64,000 bases of DNA, taken from the NCBI GenBank assembly GCA_902581775.1, contig CACHPJ010000004.1, positions 1-64,000 of the forward strand. The letters run 5' to 3'. This DNA comes from an uncultured Pelagibacteraceae bacterium. Lineage in GTDB: Bacteria; Pseudomonadota; Alphaproteobacteria; Pelagibacterales; Pelagibacteraceae. Position numbers and translations under genes: made by a program. Positions within the stretch are counted from its first letter, which is position 1, and each line of letters begins with the position of its first letter. Positions 20,751 through 31,712 of the stretch are shown here, one piece after another. The notes beneath the pieces are model-generated. The model searched no databases and was not told the DNA's origin. It saw only the letters and a program-made list of their open reading frames with translations.

Positions 20751-21937
20751 TTAGAAATCTTAATTAAATTTTCAATAGGTTTTTTATAAATAAACTTAAA
20801 ATTATTGTTACAACAGTGAGGTATTGTCCAAGTAAAACAATATAAAAATATTACAACAATCATAATTTTATTTATTTTTGCATCATTTAATTTTATTTTT
20901 ATGGTTCTATTTTGGACAAAATAGAAGAATATAATAATTGAAGATAAATAACTCCAAAACATATATCTCCCAAAATCTGCACCGATGTAATAAACGGGTA
21001 AAGTAAAAAATATTAAAAGAGAAAAAATTAAGAGTGGTGAAAAGTTTTTAATCTTATTTTCCTTAAATTCTGAAGATTTTAATAAATATCCTAAAGGCCC
21101 AAAAGCCAAAATAAATGATATCAAATAAAATAACTGATAACCATCTCTAGTCCATATTGTATTTACTAAACTTTTTTCATATGAAAGTGACCATGTTAAT
21201 GACTCTAAGTAATCAAGCTTTCCACAATTTGGTAAAAATTCTTTAATAGACAGACATATCATTTCCACCGAATTTGAATTAATTGAGGAATAATTTAAAA
21301 TGATGAGAGTAATTAATATTAAGGAAGATCCAATCCAGAAAAGCTCTAAAGTTAATTCTTTAATATTCCGTTTTATATTGGTTAAAATAAATATTGTAAC
21401 AAGGTAGGGTGTATAGAAAATAAAACCAGAATGAGTAAATGTTGTAATTAAAAAAACAAAAAATAAAAAAAACTTTTGATTTTTAAAATTTAAGTTATTT
21501 AAAAAGTGAATAACTATCAATATAAAAGCTAAAAATAAAATATCTTTTCTTCCAGAAATTTTTTGTTCCATAACTGGATAAAGAAAAGATAACGGAGATA
21601 GTATAGTAAGCAAAGTAATAAAGTTAAATTTAATCTTTTTAATTATTTTAAATAATAGAAAATAAAATATAGAGTATAAAAAAATAATTAGAGTGAGAAC
21701 AAGTGAGTCTAAAGGAATTTTAAATAAATTATAAAACTGAAATAAGACTTCACCCGCTAAACCTCTTCTGACAAAGCCTCCCTGGTAATTAATAAGCCAA
21801 TCACTATATTGATTAGGAGATCTTTCTTGGATAAAATTATAAGAATTAAAAATTATTACAACAAAAGATATTCCAAGCAGTATATAAATAAACTTTTGTA
21901 TGTTAAATTGATTAACAGATTTAGGATTTTTATTCAT
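20747..21937 (-). CDS. Polytopic membrane protein of unknown function
   Basis: About 10 TM segments; SDWLINYQGGFVRRGLAGE near the N-terminus; convergent with the glp operon. Confidence 0.65.
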   Translation of the reverse strand: MNKNPKSVNQFNIQKFIYILLGISFVVIIFNSYNFIQERSPNQYSDWLINYQGGFVRRGLAGEVLFQFYNLFKIPLDSLVLTLIIFLYSIFYFLLFKIIKKIKFNFITLLTILSPLSFLYPVMEQKISGRKDILFLAFILIVIHFLNNLNFKNQKFFLFFVFLITTFTHSGFIFYTPYLVTIFILTNIKRNIKELTLELFWIGSSLILITLIILNYSSINSNSVEMICLSIKEFLPNCGKLDYLESLTWSLSYEKSLVNTIWTRDGYQLFYLISFILAFGPLGYLLKSSEFKENKIKNFSPLLIFSLLIFFTLPVYYIGADFGRYMFWSYLSSIIIFFYFVQNRTIKIKLNDAKINKIMIVVIFLYCFTWTIPHCCNNNFKFIYKKPIENLIKISN

Positions 21938-22003
21938 TTTGTTATATGAATTTTTATTAATTATGTTATTAACACACTATACAATAAAATAATTTAAATT
22001 TTT

Positions 22004-23994
<1,991 letters not shown>

Positions 23995-23998
<4 letters not shown>

Positions 23999-24162
23999 CT
24001 TAACTTAAGATTTTTTTCTGCGTCTTCAATCAATTTTAAAGTACTTGGTGGTATATCGCTATTATCGACTCTTTTTTTTGCTTTTATTTGGGTATTGACC
24101 TTAACTTCATTTATTTTATTAACAGCATTTAAAATTTCATTAATAGAATATTTTTCTTCCAT
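23995..24162 (-). CDS. Small uncharacterised protein (about 55 aa) coupled to pyk
   Basis: MEEKYSINEILNAVNKINEVKVNTQIKAKKRVDNSDIPPSTLKLIEDAEKNLKLS; start overlaps the pyk stop as TAATG. Not in the supplied ORF track. Confidence 0.6.
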
Positions 24163-25574
24163 TATGAGCCAACTTTATAGAGTCTTATCATATTAGTCAT
24201 AGTCGCATTGCCAAAAGGCAAACCCGCTGTGATAATAACAAAATCATTCTTTTTAATAGATTTATCTTTTTTAATTATTTGCCGGGATATATTTATCATA
24301 TCTTTCCATCCACTAGCATCTTTACTTTTTATAGATTGAACGCCCCACAATAAAGACATTTGTCTACTTACTGTTATATTTGGAGATATAGTTATAATCT
24401 TAACTCTAGGTCTTACTGCTGATACTAATTTTGCAGTAGTACCTGAATTAGAAAAAGCAATTATTGCTTTTACAGATGGGTTGTAAGCAAGATCTTTTAC
24501 AGATAATACAATTGATTTTATAGGATCTCTCTTAACTTCAATAGAACTCTTAAAATCTTCAATGTGCTCTTTTTTATATTTTTCTGTTGAAACAATAGTT
24601 TTAAACATTGTTTTTACTGCTTGTACTGGATATTTCCCTACCGCTGTTTCAGCAGATAGCATTACAGTATCAGCACCCTGAAATATTGCAGTAGCAATAT
24701 CATTTATTTCCGCTCTGGTTGCTGTAAAATTATTTATCATACTTTCAAGCATCTGTGTAGCTACTATGACTGCTTTAGAATTGCTATTACATTTTTTTAT
24801 TATTCCCAATTGTATTTTTGGAACTTCGCTATGGCCTACATCTAAGGCCAAATCTCCCCTTGCTATCATAATTGCATCCGAAGCTTTAATAATTTCATCA
24901 ATATTTTTAACTGCTAACTTATTTTCAATTTTTGAAATTATACCAATTTTTTTTCCCAATAATTTTTTCGCCTTATAAATTAATTTTGCATTTTCAACAT
25001 AAGATAAAGCAACCCATTCACAACCCAGTTTTTTTGCAAGTTTAATATCTAGTTTATCCTTTTTAGTAAAATTATTAAAAGGTATCGATAGATTTTTAAT
25101 ATGAACACTTTTCATATCGTTTATTGTAAAGTCTTGACTTAAATTTTTCGTTATAATTGATAAGGAATTACTTTTAATCACCTTAAAAGCATATTTTCCA
25201 TCATCAACTAGGATAATATGGTTTTTTTTTATCTTTTTTAGTAGCTTTGGATAGGGTAATGTTACTCTACTTTTATCACCAAGTTTATTTTTTAAATCAA
25301 AAGTAAAAAATTGATTTTTTTTAATAACTTGATTTTTTTTCTTAAATCTTCCAATACGGATTTTTACTCCTTGCAAATCACCTATAATAGATACTTTTTT
25401 TGATGTTTTCTTTTCTAAGCTTCTTATTTGCTGAATAATTTTTTTAATATTTGTTAAATCGTGACTAAAATTAATTCTAAAAGCATCTACACCCAAATTA
25501 ATGATCTTTCTTAAGATACTTAATGAGCTTATAGATGGTCCTATAGTAGCTATAATTTTTGCTTTTTTTTCCAT
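24162..25574 (-). CDS. pyk: Pyruvate kinase
   Basis: KIIATIGPSISS; ISKIENKLAVKNIDEII; IMIARGDLALDVG; ATQMLESMINNFTATRAEINDIATAIFQGADTVMLSAETAVGKYP. Confidence 0.97.
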   Translation of the reverse strand: MEKKAKIIATIGPSISSLSILRKIINLGVDAFRINFSHDLTNIKKIIQQIRSLEKKTSKKVSIIGDLQGVKIRIGRFKKKNQVIKKNQFFTFDLKNKLGDKSRVTLPYPKLLKKIKKNHIILVDDGKYAFKVIKSNSLSIITKNLSQDFTINDMKSVHIKNLSIPFNNFTKKDKLDIKLAKKLGCEWVALSYVENAKLIYKAKKLLGKKIGIISKIENKLAVKNIDEIIKASDAIMIARGDLALDVGHSEVPKIQLGIIKKCNSNSKAVIVATQMLESMINNFTATRAEINDIATAIFQGADTVMLSAETAVGKYPVQAVKTMFKTIVSTEKYKKEHIEDFKSSIEVKRDPIKSIVLSVKDLAYNPSVKAIIAFSNSGTTAKLVSAVRPRVKIITISPNITVSRQMSLLWGVQSIKSKDASGWKDMINISRQIIKKDKSIKKNDFVIITAGLPFGNATMTNMIRLYKVGS

Positions 25575-25613
25575 TGTTTTAAGAATTATTTACATTATCA
25601 TCAATTTTTTTAA

Positions 25614-26030
25614 ATGAAACAAGTCTTTCATGAAATAGAAATTAATACTAATGGACAGAAACTTTACGATTTTACATCTGAAGTAAAAAAATGGATTAAA
25701 AAAAATGAATTTTTCAATGGTATTATTAATTTGAGCATTTTACATACTAGCGCTTCATTAATTATACAAGAAAATGCTGATCCTGATGTTCAAAAAGATA
25801 TTTTAAGTTTTTTTAATAAATTGGTTCCTATGGATAGAAGCTATATTCATGACACTGAGGGAAAAGATGATATGCCTGCACATTTAAAAACTATTCTTAC
25901 CTCTACTCAACTTTCTTTATCAATTAAAAATAATAATTTAATTTTAGGAACATGGCAGGGATTATACTTATTTGAACATAGAATTGAAAAGCATGTGAGG
26001 AAAATAAATTTTCATTTTCTAGGAAATTAA
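25614..26030 (+). CDS. YjbQ/UPF0047 family protein
   Basis: LSILHTSASLIIQENADPDVQKD; LGTWQGLYLFEHR. Confidence 0.9.
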   Translation: MKQVFHEIEINTNGQKLYDFTSEVKKWIKKNEFFNGIINLSILHTSASLIIQENADPDVQKDILSFFNKLVPMDRSYIHDTEGKDDMPAHLKTILTSTQLSLSIKNNNLILGTWQGLYLFEHRIEKHVRKINFHFLGN

Positions 26031-26041
26031 TAAATATAAAA

Positions 26042-26767
26042 TTATTTTTCCCAGTCAAATTTAGGGAAAGTACCAAAAACTTGTAAAACTTTATCTGACC
26101 ATTGGTTACAAACTTTTGCGTAATCATTATCACTAGTGTTCAGACATTTTAAATAAGAAATTTTTTTTTCATCTTTTTTATAAACAGCAATATCAATAGG
26201 TGGTCCAACTGTAAGATCACTTTTAAGAGTTGAGTCCATAGAAATTAATGCACACCTTGATGCATCTCCAATAGAAACATTTGGAGTTATTACTCTATCT
26301 AAAATAGGTTTACCGTACTTAACTTCACCTATTACTAAGTAAGGCTTACTATCAGCAGGTCTAATATAGTTGCCTTGAGGATAAACCATGTACAGTTCTA
26401 GTTGTTGTCCTTTTATCTGTCCTCCAATAATAAAAGTGGATCCCAATACTAGACTATCCGTATTTACTCCATCAGGGGATGAGTGTTTAACATTTAGTTT
26501 TCCAATATATGATGCAATCTGTTCAAAATCTTTACAAGTATTCAAACTTAATGAGTTATCTTTTTCTTTGATGTCATTTTCTAATGATTTAAAAACTGCT
26601 TGAGAGGTAGCTAAATTTCCGGATGTTACAATAATTACTGTTCTATCTCCTACGTCATAAGTTAACATCTTTGAATATATATTGACGTTATCTAGACCAG
26701 CATTAGTTCTTGAGTCCGATGCCAAAACCACCCCTTCATTTGTTTTTATACCCACACAATAAGTCAT
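26042..26767 (-). CDS. Proteasome-type (Ntn-hydrolase) peptidase, Anbu family
   Basis: MTYCVGIKTNEGVVLASDSRTNAG with Thr2 as candidate nucleophile; DGVNTDSLVLGSTFIIGGQI; overall size and motifs of the Anbu family. Confidence 0.88.
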   Translation of the reverse strand: MTYCVGIKTNEGVVLASDSRTNAGLDNVNIYSKMLTYDVGDRTVIIVTSGNLATSQAVFKSLENDIKEKDNSLSLNTCKDFEQIASYIGKLNVKHSSPDGVNTDSLVLGSTFIIGGQIKGQQLELYMVYPQGNYIRPADSKPYLVIGEVKYGKPILDRVITPNVSIGDASRCALISMDSTLKSDLTVGPPIDIAVYKKDEKKISYLKCLNTSDNDYAKVCNQWSDKVLQVFGTFPKFDWEK

Positions 26768-26873
26768 ATCAATTTTTAAAATATTTAACCTATTTTAAAT
26801 AATCCAAATTTCACATGCCAGTCATCTATTTCTTGCATTTGATTTATTACCTAAATAATTAATAAATTTCCTT

Positions 26874-28316
26874 ATGGTTGATATATGGAAAAAATATAAC
26901 TCTAGCAAGTCTTATGATGAGTATTTTAACTTAGATAATAAGCTTAGAAAACAAGCAAAAACCATGTCAGGTATCTTAGAGAGATATGGAATAAAAAAAT
27001 TAAATGAAATTGAGAAAAATTGTCAGAGCACTATTAACGCGAGAGGTATTAATTTTAAAGTTTATTCTGCTGACAAAAGACAAGACAAAAAAAAATGGCC
27101 TTTAGATATCATCCCAAGAATAATAGAAAAAAAAGAATGGAATAAAGTTTCAAAGGGATTACTACAAAGAGTAAAGGCGCTCAATCTTTTTATAAATGAT
27201 GTGTATAATGAAAAAAAAATCTTTAAGGAAAAATTAATTCCTGATGAATTGGTTTTCAAATCTCCTTATTATTTAAAACAATGTGAAGGATTTTCACCTA
27301 AGCACAAAGCTTGGTCTAATATATCAGGCGTTGACTTAATTAAAAATAAAGACGGAGAATTTTTAGTCTTAGAGGATAATTTAAGAGTTCCATCAGGTGT
27401 ATCTTACATGCTTGAAAATCGTATGGTGATGAGAGATGTTTTTCCAGAATTATTTACAAGATACAAGGTATCCTCCATTCATCAATATCCAAATAAACTT
27501 TATAATTGTATGCAAGAATGTGTACCGAATAAAACTAAAAATCCTCATATGGTTTTACTTACACCAGGTGTATATAACTCTGCTTATTTTGAACATGAAT
27601 TTTTAGCTGATCAAATGGGTATAGCTTTAGTCGAAGGAAAAGATTTATTTGTAGAAAAAGATTACGTTTACATGAAAACAGTTAGAGGTCCATTAAAGGT
27701 AGATTGTATTTATAGAAGAATAGATGATAATTTTCTTGATCCAAAAACTTTTTATAAGAAATCACTTTTAGGTGTTGCTGGTCTCTTTAAATCTTGGATC
27801 AAAGGTAATGTAGGAATAGTCAACGCACCTGGAACAGGAATCGCAGACGATAAAGCTATTTATTCATATGTTGGTGAGATGATAAAATTTTACTTAAATG
27901 AGGAACCGAAAATTAATCAAGTTGAAACTTTTTTATGTAGAAATAAAATAGAAAGAGAGCATGTCTTAGAGAATATTTCAGAACTAGTTGTAAAACCAAC
28001 GAACGGATCTGGAGGAAACGGTATTATGATAGGACCTAAAGCTTCAATAAAAGAAAAAAACGATTTTATAAATAAAATTAATAAAGATCCAAAAGGTTAT
28101 ATTGCTCAACCACTTGAAGTTTTGTCAACAACTCCTACAATTTCAGAAAACTCAATTGAACCAAGACATCTTGATTTAAGACCGTTCGTTCTTAGTGGCA
28201 AAACTTCATGGGTTACAACTGGTGGCCTTACTAGAGTAGCTCTTCGAAAAGGAAGCACTATAGTTAATAGTTCACAAGGCGGTGGTTCAAAAGATACTTT
28301 GGTTATAGAAGTATAA
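26874..28316 (+). CDS. Circularly permuted type 2 ATP-grasp protein (COG2308/DUF404-407 type)
   Basis: ARGINFKVY; VLEDNLRVPSGVSYMLENR; VVKPTNGSGGNGIMIGP; SSQGGGSKDTLVIE. Confidence 0.88.
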   Translation: MVDIWKKYNSSKSYDEYFNLDNKLRKQAKTMSGILERYGIKKLNEIEKNCQSTINARGINFKVYSADKRQDKKKWPLDIIPRIIEKKEWNKVSKGLLQRVKALNLFINDVYNEKKIFKEKLIPDELVFKSPYYLKQCEGFSPKHKAWSNISGVDLIKNKDGEFLVLEDNLRVPSGVSYMLENRMVMRDVFPELFTRYKVSSIHQYPNKLYNCMQECVPNKTKNPHMVLLTPGVYNSAYFEHEFLADQMGIALVEGKDLFVEKDYVYMKTVRGPLKVDCIYRRIDDNFLDPKTFYKKSLLGVAGLFKSWIKGNVGIVNAPGTGIADDKAIYSYVGEMIKFYLNEEPKINQVETFLCRNKIEREHVLENISELVVKPTNGSGGNGIMIGPKASIKEKNDFINKINKDPKGYIAQPLEVLSTTPTISENSIEPRHLDLRPFVLSGKTSWVTTGGLTRVALRKGSTIVNSSQGGGSKDTLVIEV

Positions 28317-28344
28317 TCTTACTATTTTTGTGTTAAAAGTTTAA

Positions 28345-29145
28345 ATGTATTCAAATTCTTCTATTTTAATATTTACTGATTTAGATGGAACACTTTTAAA
28401 CAGAGATACTTTTAAGTTCGACAGTATTAAAATTTTCCTAAACGAGTTAAAAAACAAAAATATTATAATTATACCAAATTCTAGTAAAACCGAGGATGAA
28501 ATAATAGAATTTAATAATGAAGCCAACTTTAAATTTCCATTTATCAGTGAAAATGGATCAATTATCCATAACCTAAATTTTTTAAGTAGCGAATTCCCAA
28601 ACAAAATTATGCTAGCTAAAAATGTTTATGAAATTCAAAATATTTTTGATAAAAATATAAATCAAGATTTAAAATCTAAATGTAAAGTTATTTCAAATCT
28701 ATCAACGCCAGAACAAATTCAAATATTTGGTTTACCAAAAAATAAGCTTAAGCAGGTATTTAAGAGAACATGTACAATACCGATAAAATTTGAGGGAAAT
28801 AACAAGGAAAAATTACGTTTAAAAAATATTTTATTAGAAATCGGTTTAGATTTTAAAGATGGGGGGAGGGTTTTAAATTTAGGTGATAGAGTTAATAAAG
28901 CTGATGCCATGAAGAAAATAATTTTTATGCTTGAAAATAAATTTAAATCCAAACCTAAAACTATAGCAGTAGGCGATAATCATAATGACTTAGAGATGCT
29001 TAAAATTTCTGATATACCTTGTTTGGTAAAAAATGATAAGTTTATAAATAAAGATCTACAAATTAAAAATTTGATAATATCAAAACAAACTGCACCAGAG
29101 GGGTGGGTAGAGATTGTCAAATTGGCACTAGAAAAAATAAAATAA
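28345..29145 (+). CDS. Mannosyl-/glucosyl-3-phosphoglycerate phosphatase (HAD superfamily)
   Basis: FTDLDGTLLN; PNSSKTEDEI; ISENGSII; VGDNHNDLEML. Confidence 0.82.
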   Translation: MYSNSSILIFTDLDGTLLNRDTFKFDSIKIFLNELKNKNIIIIPNSSKTEDEIIEFNNEANFKFPFISENGSIIHNLNFLSSEFPNKIMLAKNVYEIQNIFDKNINQDLKSKCKVISNLSTPEQIQIFGLPKNKLKQVFKRTCTIPIKFEGNNKEKLRLKNILLEIGLDFKDGGRVLNLGDRVNKADAMKKIIFMLENKFKSKPKTIAVGDNHNDLEMLKISDIPCLVKNDKFINKDLQIKNLIISKQTAPEGWVEIVKLALEKIK

Positions 29146-29162
29146 AAGGAATAAGTTTTGTT

Positions 29163-30383
29163 ATGGGTGATTTTTCTCAAAATGGAATAATTTCAAATCT
29201 CCACGATTTTGGGACTAAAACTACAGCTGATATAGAAAAAGAATTATTAAAATTTTCCGAAGAAAGAAAAATGGAATTAATTTTACCAAGTCTATATTCT
29301 GAGCTAAAAGGAGATGCATTACCTAATATTGTAAAACAAATTGGAGAAACAAAATATCTTAACCACATCATTATTGGTTTAGATAAGGCTTCAAAATCAG
29401 AGGCTATCAAGGCTTGGAAATTTTTCAAAAGTTTAAATACACCTTTTACAATCTTATGGAATGATGGACCTAAATTAAAAAAATTACATGAAGAACTTAA
29501 AGAGAAAGGTTTAGCACCGAGCGATTCGGGAAAGGGAAGAAATGTTTGGTATTGTCTTGGTATGTGTATTGCAAGAGATGAAGCTAGATCTGTTGCTCTT
29601 CACGATTGTGATATTAAAACTTATGATAGAAGAATGCTAGCAAAGTTATTTTATCCTGTTGTAAATCCTTTTTTTAACTTTGAGTTTTGTAAGGGATATT
29701 ACCCAAGAATAGCTAATGGGAAAATGAACGGTCGAGTTGCAAGATTACTTGTGTTTCCTTTATTAACTGCTTTAGAAAAAACTATTGGAAGAAGTGATTA
29801 TTTAGAATTTATGAAATCATTCAAATATCCTCTCGCAGGTGAGTTTTCATTTAGAAGAAATGTTTTACCAGAGCTTAGAATATCATCAGACTGGGGTATT
29901 GAAGTTGGTATTTTGTCAGAAATGCAAAGAAATTTTTCTCCCCAAAATATTTGCCAAGTTGATTTAGCTGACAAATATGATCACAAACATCAGGACTTAT
30001 CAGCAAATAATGAAAACAAAGGTCTATCAAGAATGTCTTTAGATATTGTTAAAACTTTAATTAGAAAACTAGCAACACAAGGAAATACTTTTAGCCCTGA
30101 GACTTTTAGATCATTAAAAGCTACATATTATCGATATGCATTAGATTTAATTGACATCTATAGGAGCGATGCTGAAATGAATGGTTTTAAATTCGATTCT
30201 CATACTGAGGAAAAAACAGTAGAGTTATTCGCTTTAAATATAATGAAGGCCGGCGATTCTTTTTTAAAAAGTCCTATGGATACGCCGTTCATACCTACAT
30301 GGAGCAGAGTTAAAAGTGCTATACCCGATTATTTGAAAAGACTTAAAGAAGCAATTAATGAAGATAACAAAAATTTTAGCTAA
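29163..30383 (+). CDS. gpgS: Glucosyl-3-phosphoglycerate synthase-like glycosyltransferase (GpgS type)
   Basis: GKGRNVWYCLGMCIARDEARSVALHDCDIKTYDRRML; FKYPLAGEFSFRRNVLPELRISSDWGIEVGILSEM. ATG at 29163 preferred over the ORF-track start. Adjacent to cognate phosphatase. Confidence 0.82.
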   Translation: MGDFSQNGIISNLHDFGTKTTADIEKELLKFSEERKMELILPSLYSELKGDALPNIVKQIGETKYLNHIIIGLDKASKSEAIKAWKFFKSLNTPFTILWNDGPKLKKLHEELKEKGLAPSDSGKGRNVWYCLGMCIARDEARSVALHDCDIKTYDRRMLAKLFYPVVNPFFNFEFCKGYYPRIANGKMNGRVARLLVFPLLTALEKTIGRSDYLEFMKSFKYPLAGEFSFRRNVLPELRISSDWGIEVGILSEMQRNFSPQNICQVDLADKYDHKHQDLSANNENKGLSRMSLDIVKTLIRKLATQGNTFSPETFRSLKATYYRYALDLIDIYRSDAEMNGFKFDSHTEEKTVELFALNIMKAGDSFLKSPMDTPFIPTWSRVKSAIPDYLKRLKEAINEDNKNFS

Positions 30384-30400
30384 TCTTAAAATTATTAATC

Positions 30401-31654
30401 TTAACAACCTTTAAAAGATTTAGACATGTTTCCGATTAAATCAAAATACAAAGTTTTTCCTGGATTTAGAGTAGCTCCCAATGGATCTATAACCCCAGTC
30501 TTAATGTTGGTATCTTTTGCTACTGCTTTGATTATATCAGGGTTGAATTGAGGTTCAGAAAATACACAATTTACTTTTTCATGCTCAATTACTTCTCTAA
30601 TCTCAGATAATTGTTCTGCACCAGGTAATACGTCCGTATTTACTGTAAAAGCTCCTAAGATGTTAACGCCAAATCTTTTTTCAAAATACTGGTAAGCGTC
30701 ATGAAAAACAATTGATTTAAAGTCTTTATTTAAATCAGATTTTACTTTTTTTGTAAGTTTGTCTAGATCTTTGTGTGCTTTTTTTAAATTAGCTTTATAC
30801 TTTGATGCATTTTCTTGATCGTTTTCAATTAGATGTTCTGCCATTTCACTTAAAATTACTTTTGCATTCATTGGGTCAAGCCAGATATGCGGATCGTGTT
30901 CTCCATGAGCATGCTCGTGATGATCATCGTGTTTATCTTCTTTATGGCCGTGTTCTTTATGATCATCGTGTTTATCTTCTTTATGGCCGTGTTCTTTATG
31001 ATCATCGTGTTTATCTTCTTTATGGCCGTGTTCTTTATGATCATCGTGTTTATCTTCTTTATGGCCGTGTTCTTTATGATCATCGTGTTTATCTTCTTTA
31101 TGGCCGTGTTCTTTATGATCATCGTGTTTATCTTCTTTATGGCCGTCTTCTTTATGATCATCGTGTTTATCTTCTTTATGGCCGTGTTCTTTATGATCAT
31201 CGTGTTTATCTTCTTTATGGCCGTGTTCTTTATGATCATCGTGTTTATCTTCTTTATGTTCATCATGCCCATGATCATCATGGCCTTCAAATATATTTCT
31301 TTCTCTAAATTCTAATTTCGTTAACCCTTTAATTTCCATTAATTCTATTTTTTCAGCTTTTTTTGCTATTGATTTTAATGGTTTCTCTAAAAAATTTTCT
31401 AAGTCTTCACCAACCCAAAATACTAAATCAGCATTTTGCAACATTTTAGCGTGCGATGGTTTTAATGCAAATCCATGTGGAGAATTATAGCCATCTACGA
31501 TTAAATCTGGTTTACCCACTCCATCCATCAAATAACTTGCTAATGAATGTATAGGTTTAATAGAAGCCACAACTTTAATATCTGCATTAGCAGAAAAACT
31601 AAGTGTAAATGCAAAAAATAAAGTAATTGTAAGCTTTAAAAATTTGTTTATCAT
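30401..31654 (-). CDS. znuA: Zinc ABC transporter substrate-binding protein with expanded His-rich loop
   Basis: VVASIKPIHSLASYLMDGVG; EHDPHIWLDPMNAK; VFHDAYQYFEKRFG; divergent from znuCB-zur. Confidence 0.95.
   Translation of the reverse strand: MINKFLKLTITLFFAFTLSFSANADIKVVASIKPIHSLASYLMDGVGKPDLIVDGYNSPHGFALKPSHAKMLQNADLVFWVGEDLENFLEKPLKSIAKKAEKIELMEIKGLTKLEFRERNIFEGHDDHGHDEHKEDKHDDHKEHGHKEDKHDDHKEHGHKEDKHDDHKEDGHKEDKHDDHKEHGHKEDKHDDHKEHGHKEDKHDDHKEHGHKEDKHDDHKEHGHKEDKHDDHKEHGHKEDKHDDHHEHAHGEHDPHIWLDPMNAKVILSEMAEHLIENDQENASKYKANLKKAHKDLDKLTKKVKSDLNKDFKSIVFHDAYQYFEKRFGVNILGAFTVNTDVLPGAEQLSEIREVIEHEKVNCVFSEPQFNPDIIKAVAKDTNIKTGVIDPLGATLNPGKTLYFDLIGNMSKSFKGC
30920..31257. repeat. In-frame tandem repeat, 39-bp unit, within znuA
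   Basis: Unit tcttctttatggccgtgttctttatgatcatcgtgttta encodes KEDKHDDHKEHGH on the minus strand; 8 near-identical units plus a degenerate ninth (KEDKHDDHHEHAH). Confidence 0.97.
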
Positions 31655-31656
31655 AG

Positions 31657-31671
31657 TGTTATAATATAACG
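31657..31671. promoter_or_regulatory. Candidate Zur operator (copy 1)
   Basis: TGTTATAATATAACG: one mismatch from a 7-1-7 palindrome; in the znuA/znuC divergent promoter region. Confidence 0.75.
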
Positions 31672-31673
31672 TT

Positions 31674-31688
31674 TGTTATAATATAACA
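31674..31688. promoter_or_regulatory. Candidate Zur operator (copy 2)
   Basis: TGTTATAATATAACA: perfect 7-1-7 palindrome, 17 bp centre-to-centre from copy 1. Confidence 0.78.
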
Positions 31689-31712
31689 TATTTGAGGTCA
31701 AGGATTTTTATT

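Noticed and set aside
30920-31257. CRISPR-like array
   Set aside because: Repeats are directly contiguous with no spacers, lie in frame inside znuA, and no cas genes are nearby.
30802-31315. Long ORFs on the plus strand and in a second minus frame over the znuA repeats (168, 142 and 140 aa)
   Set aside because: The repeat unit is 39 bp, a multiple of three, so any frame free of stops in one unit stays open across all units. The sense frame is the ZnuA loop.
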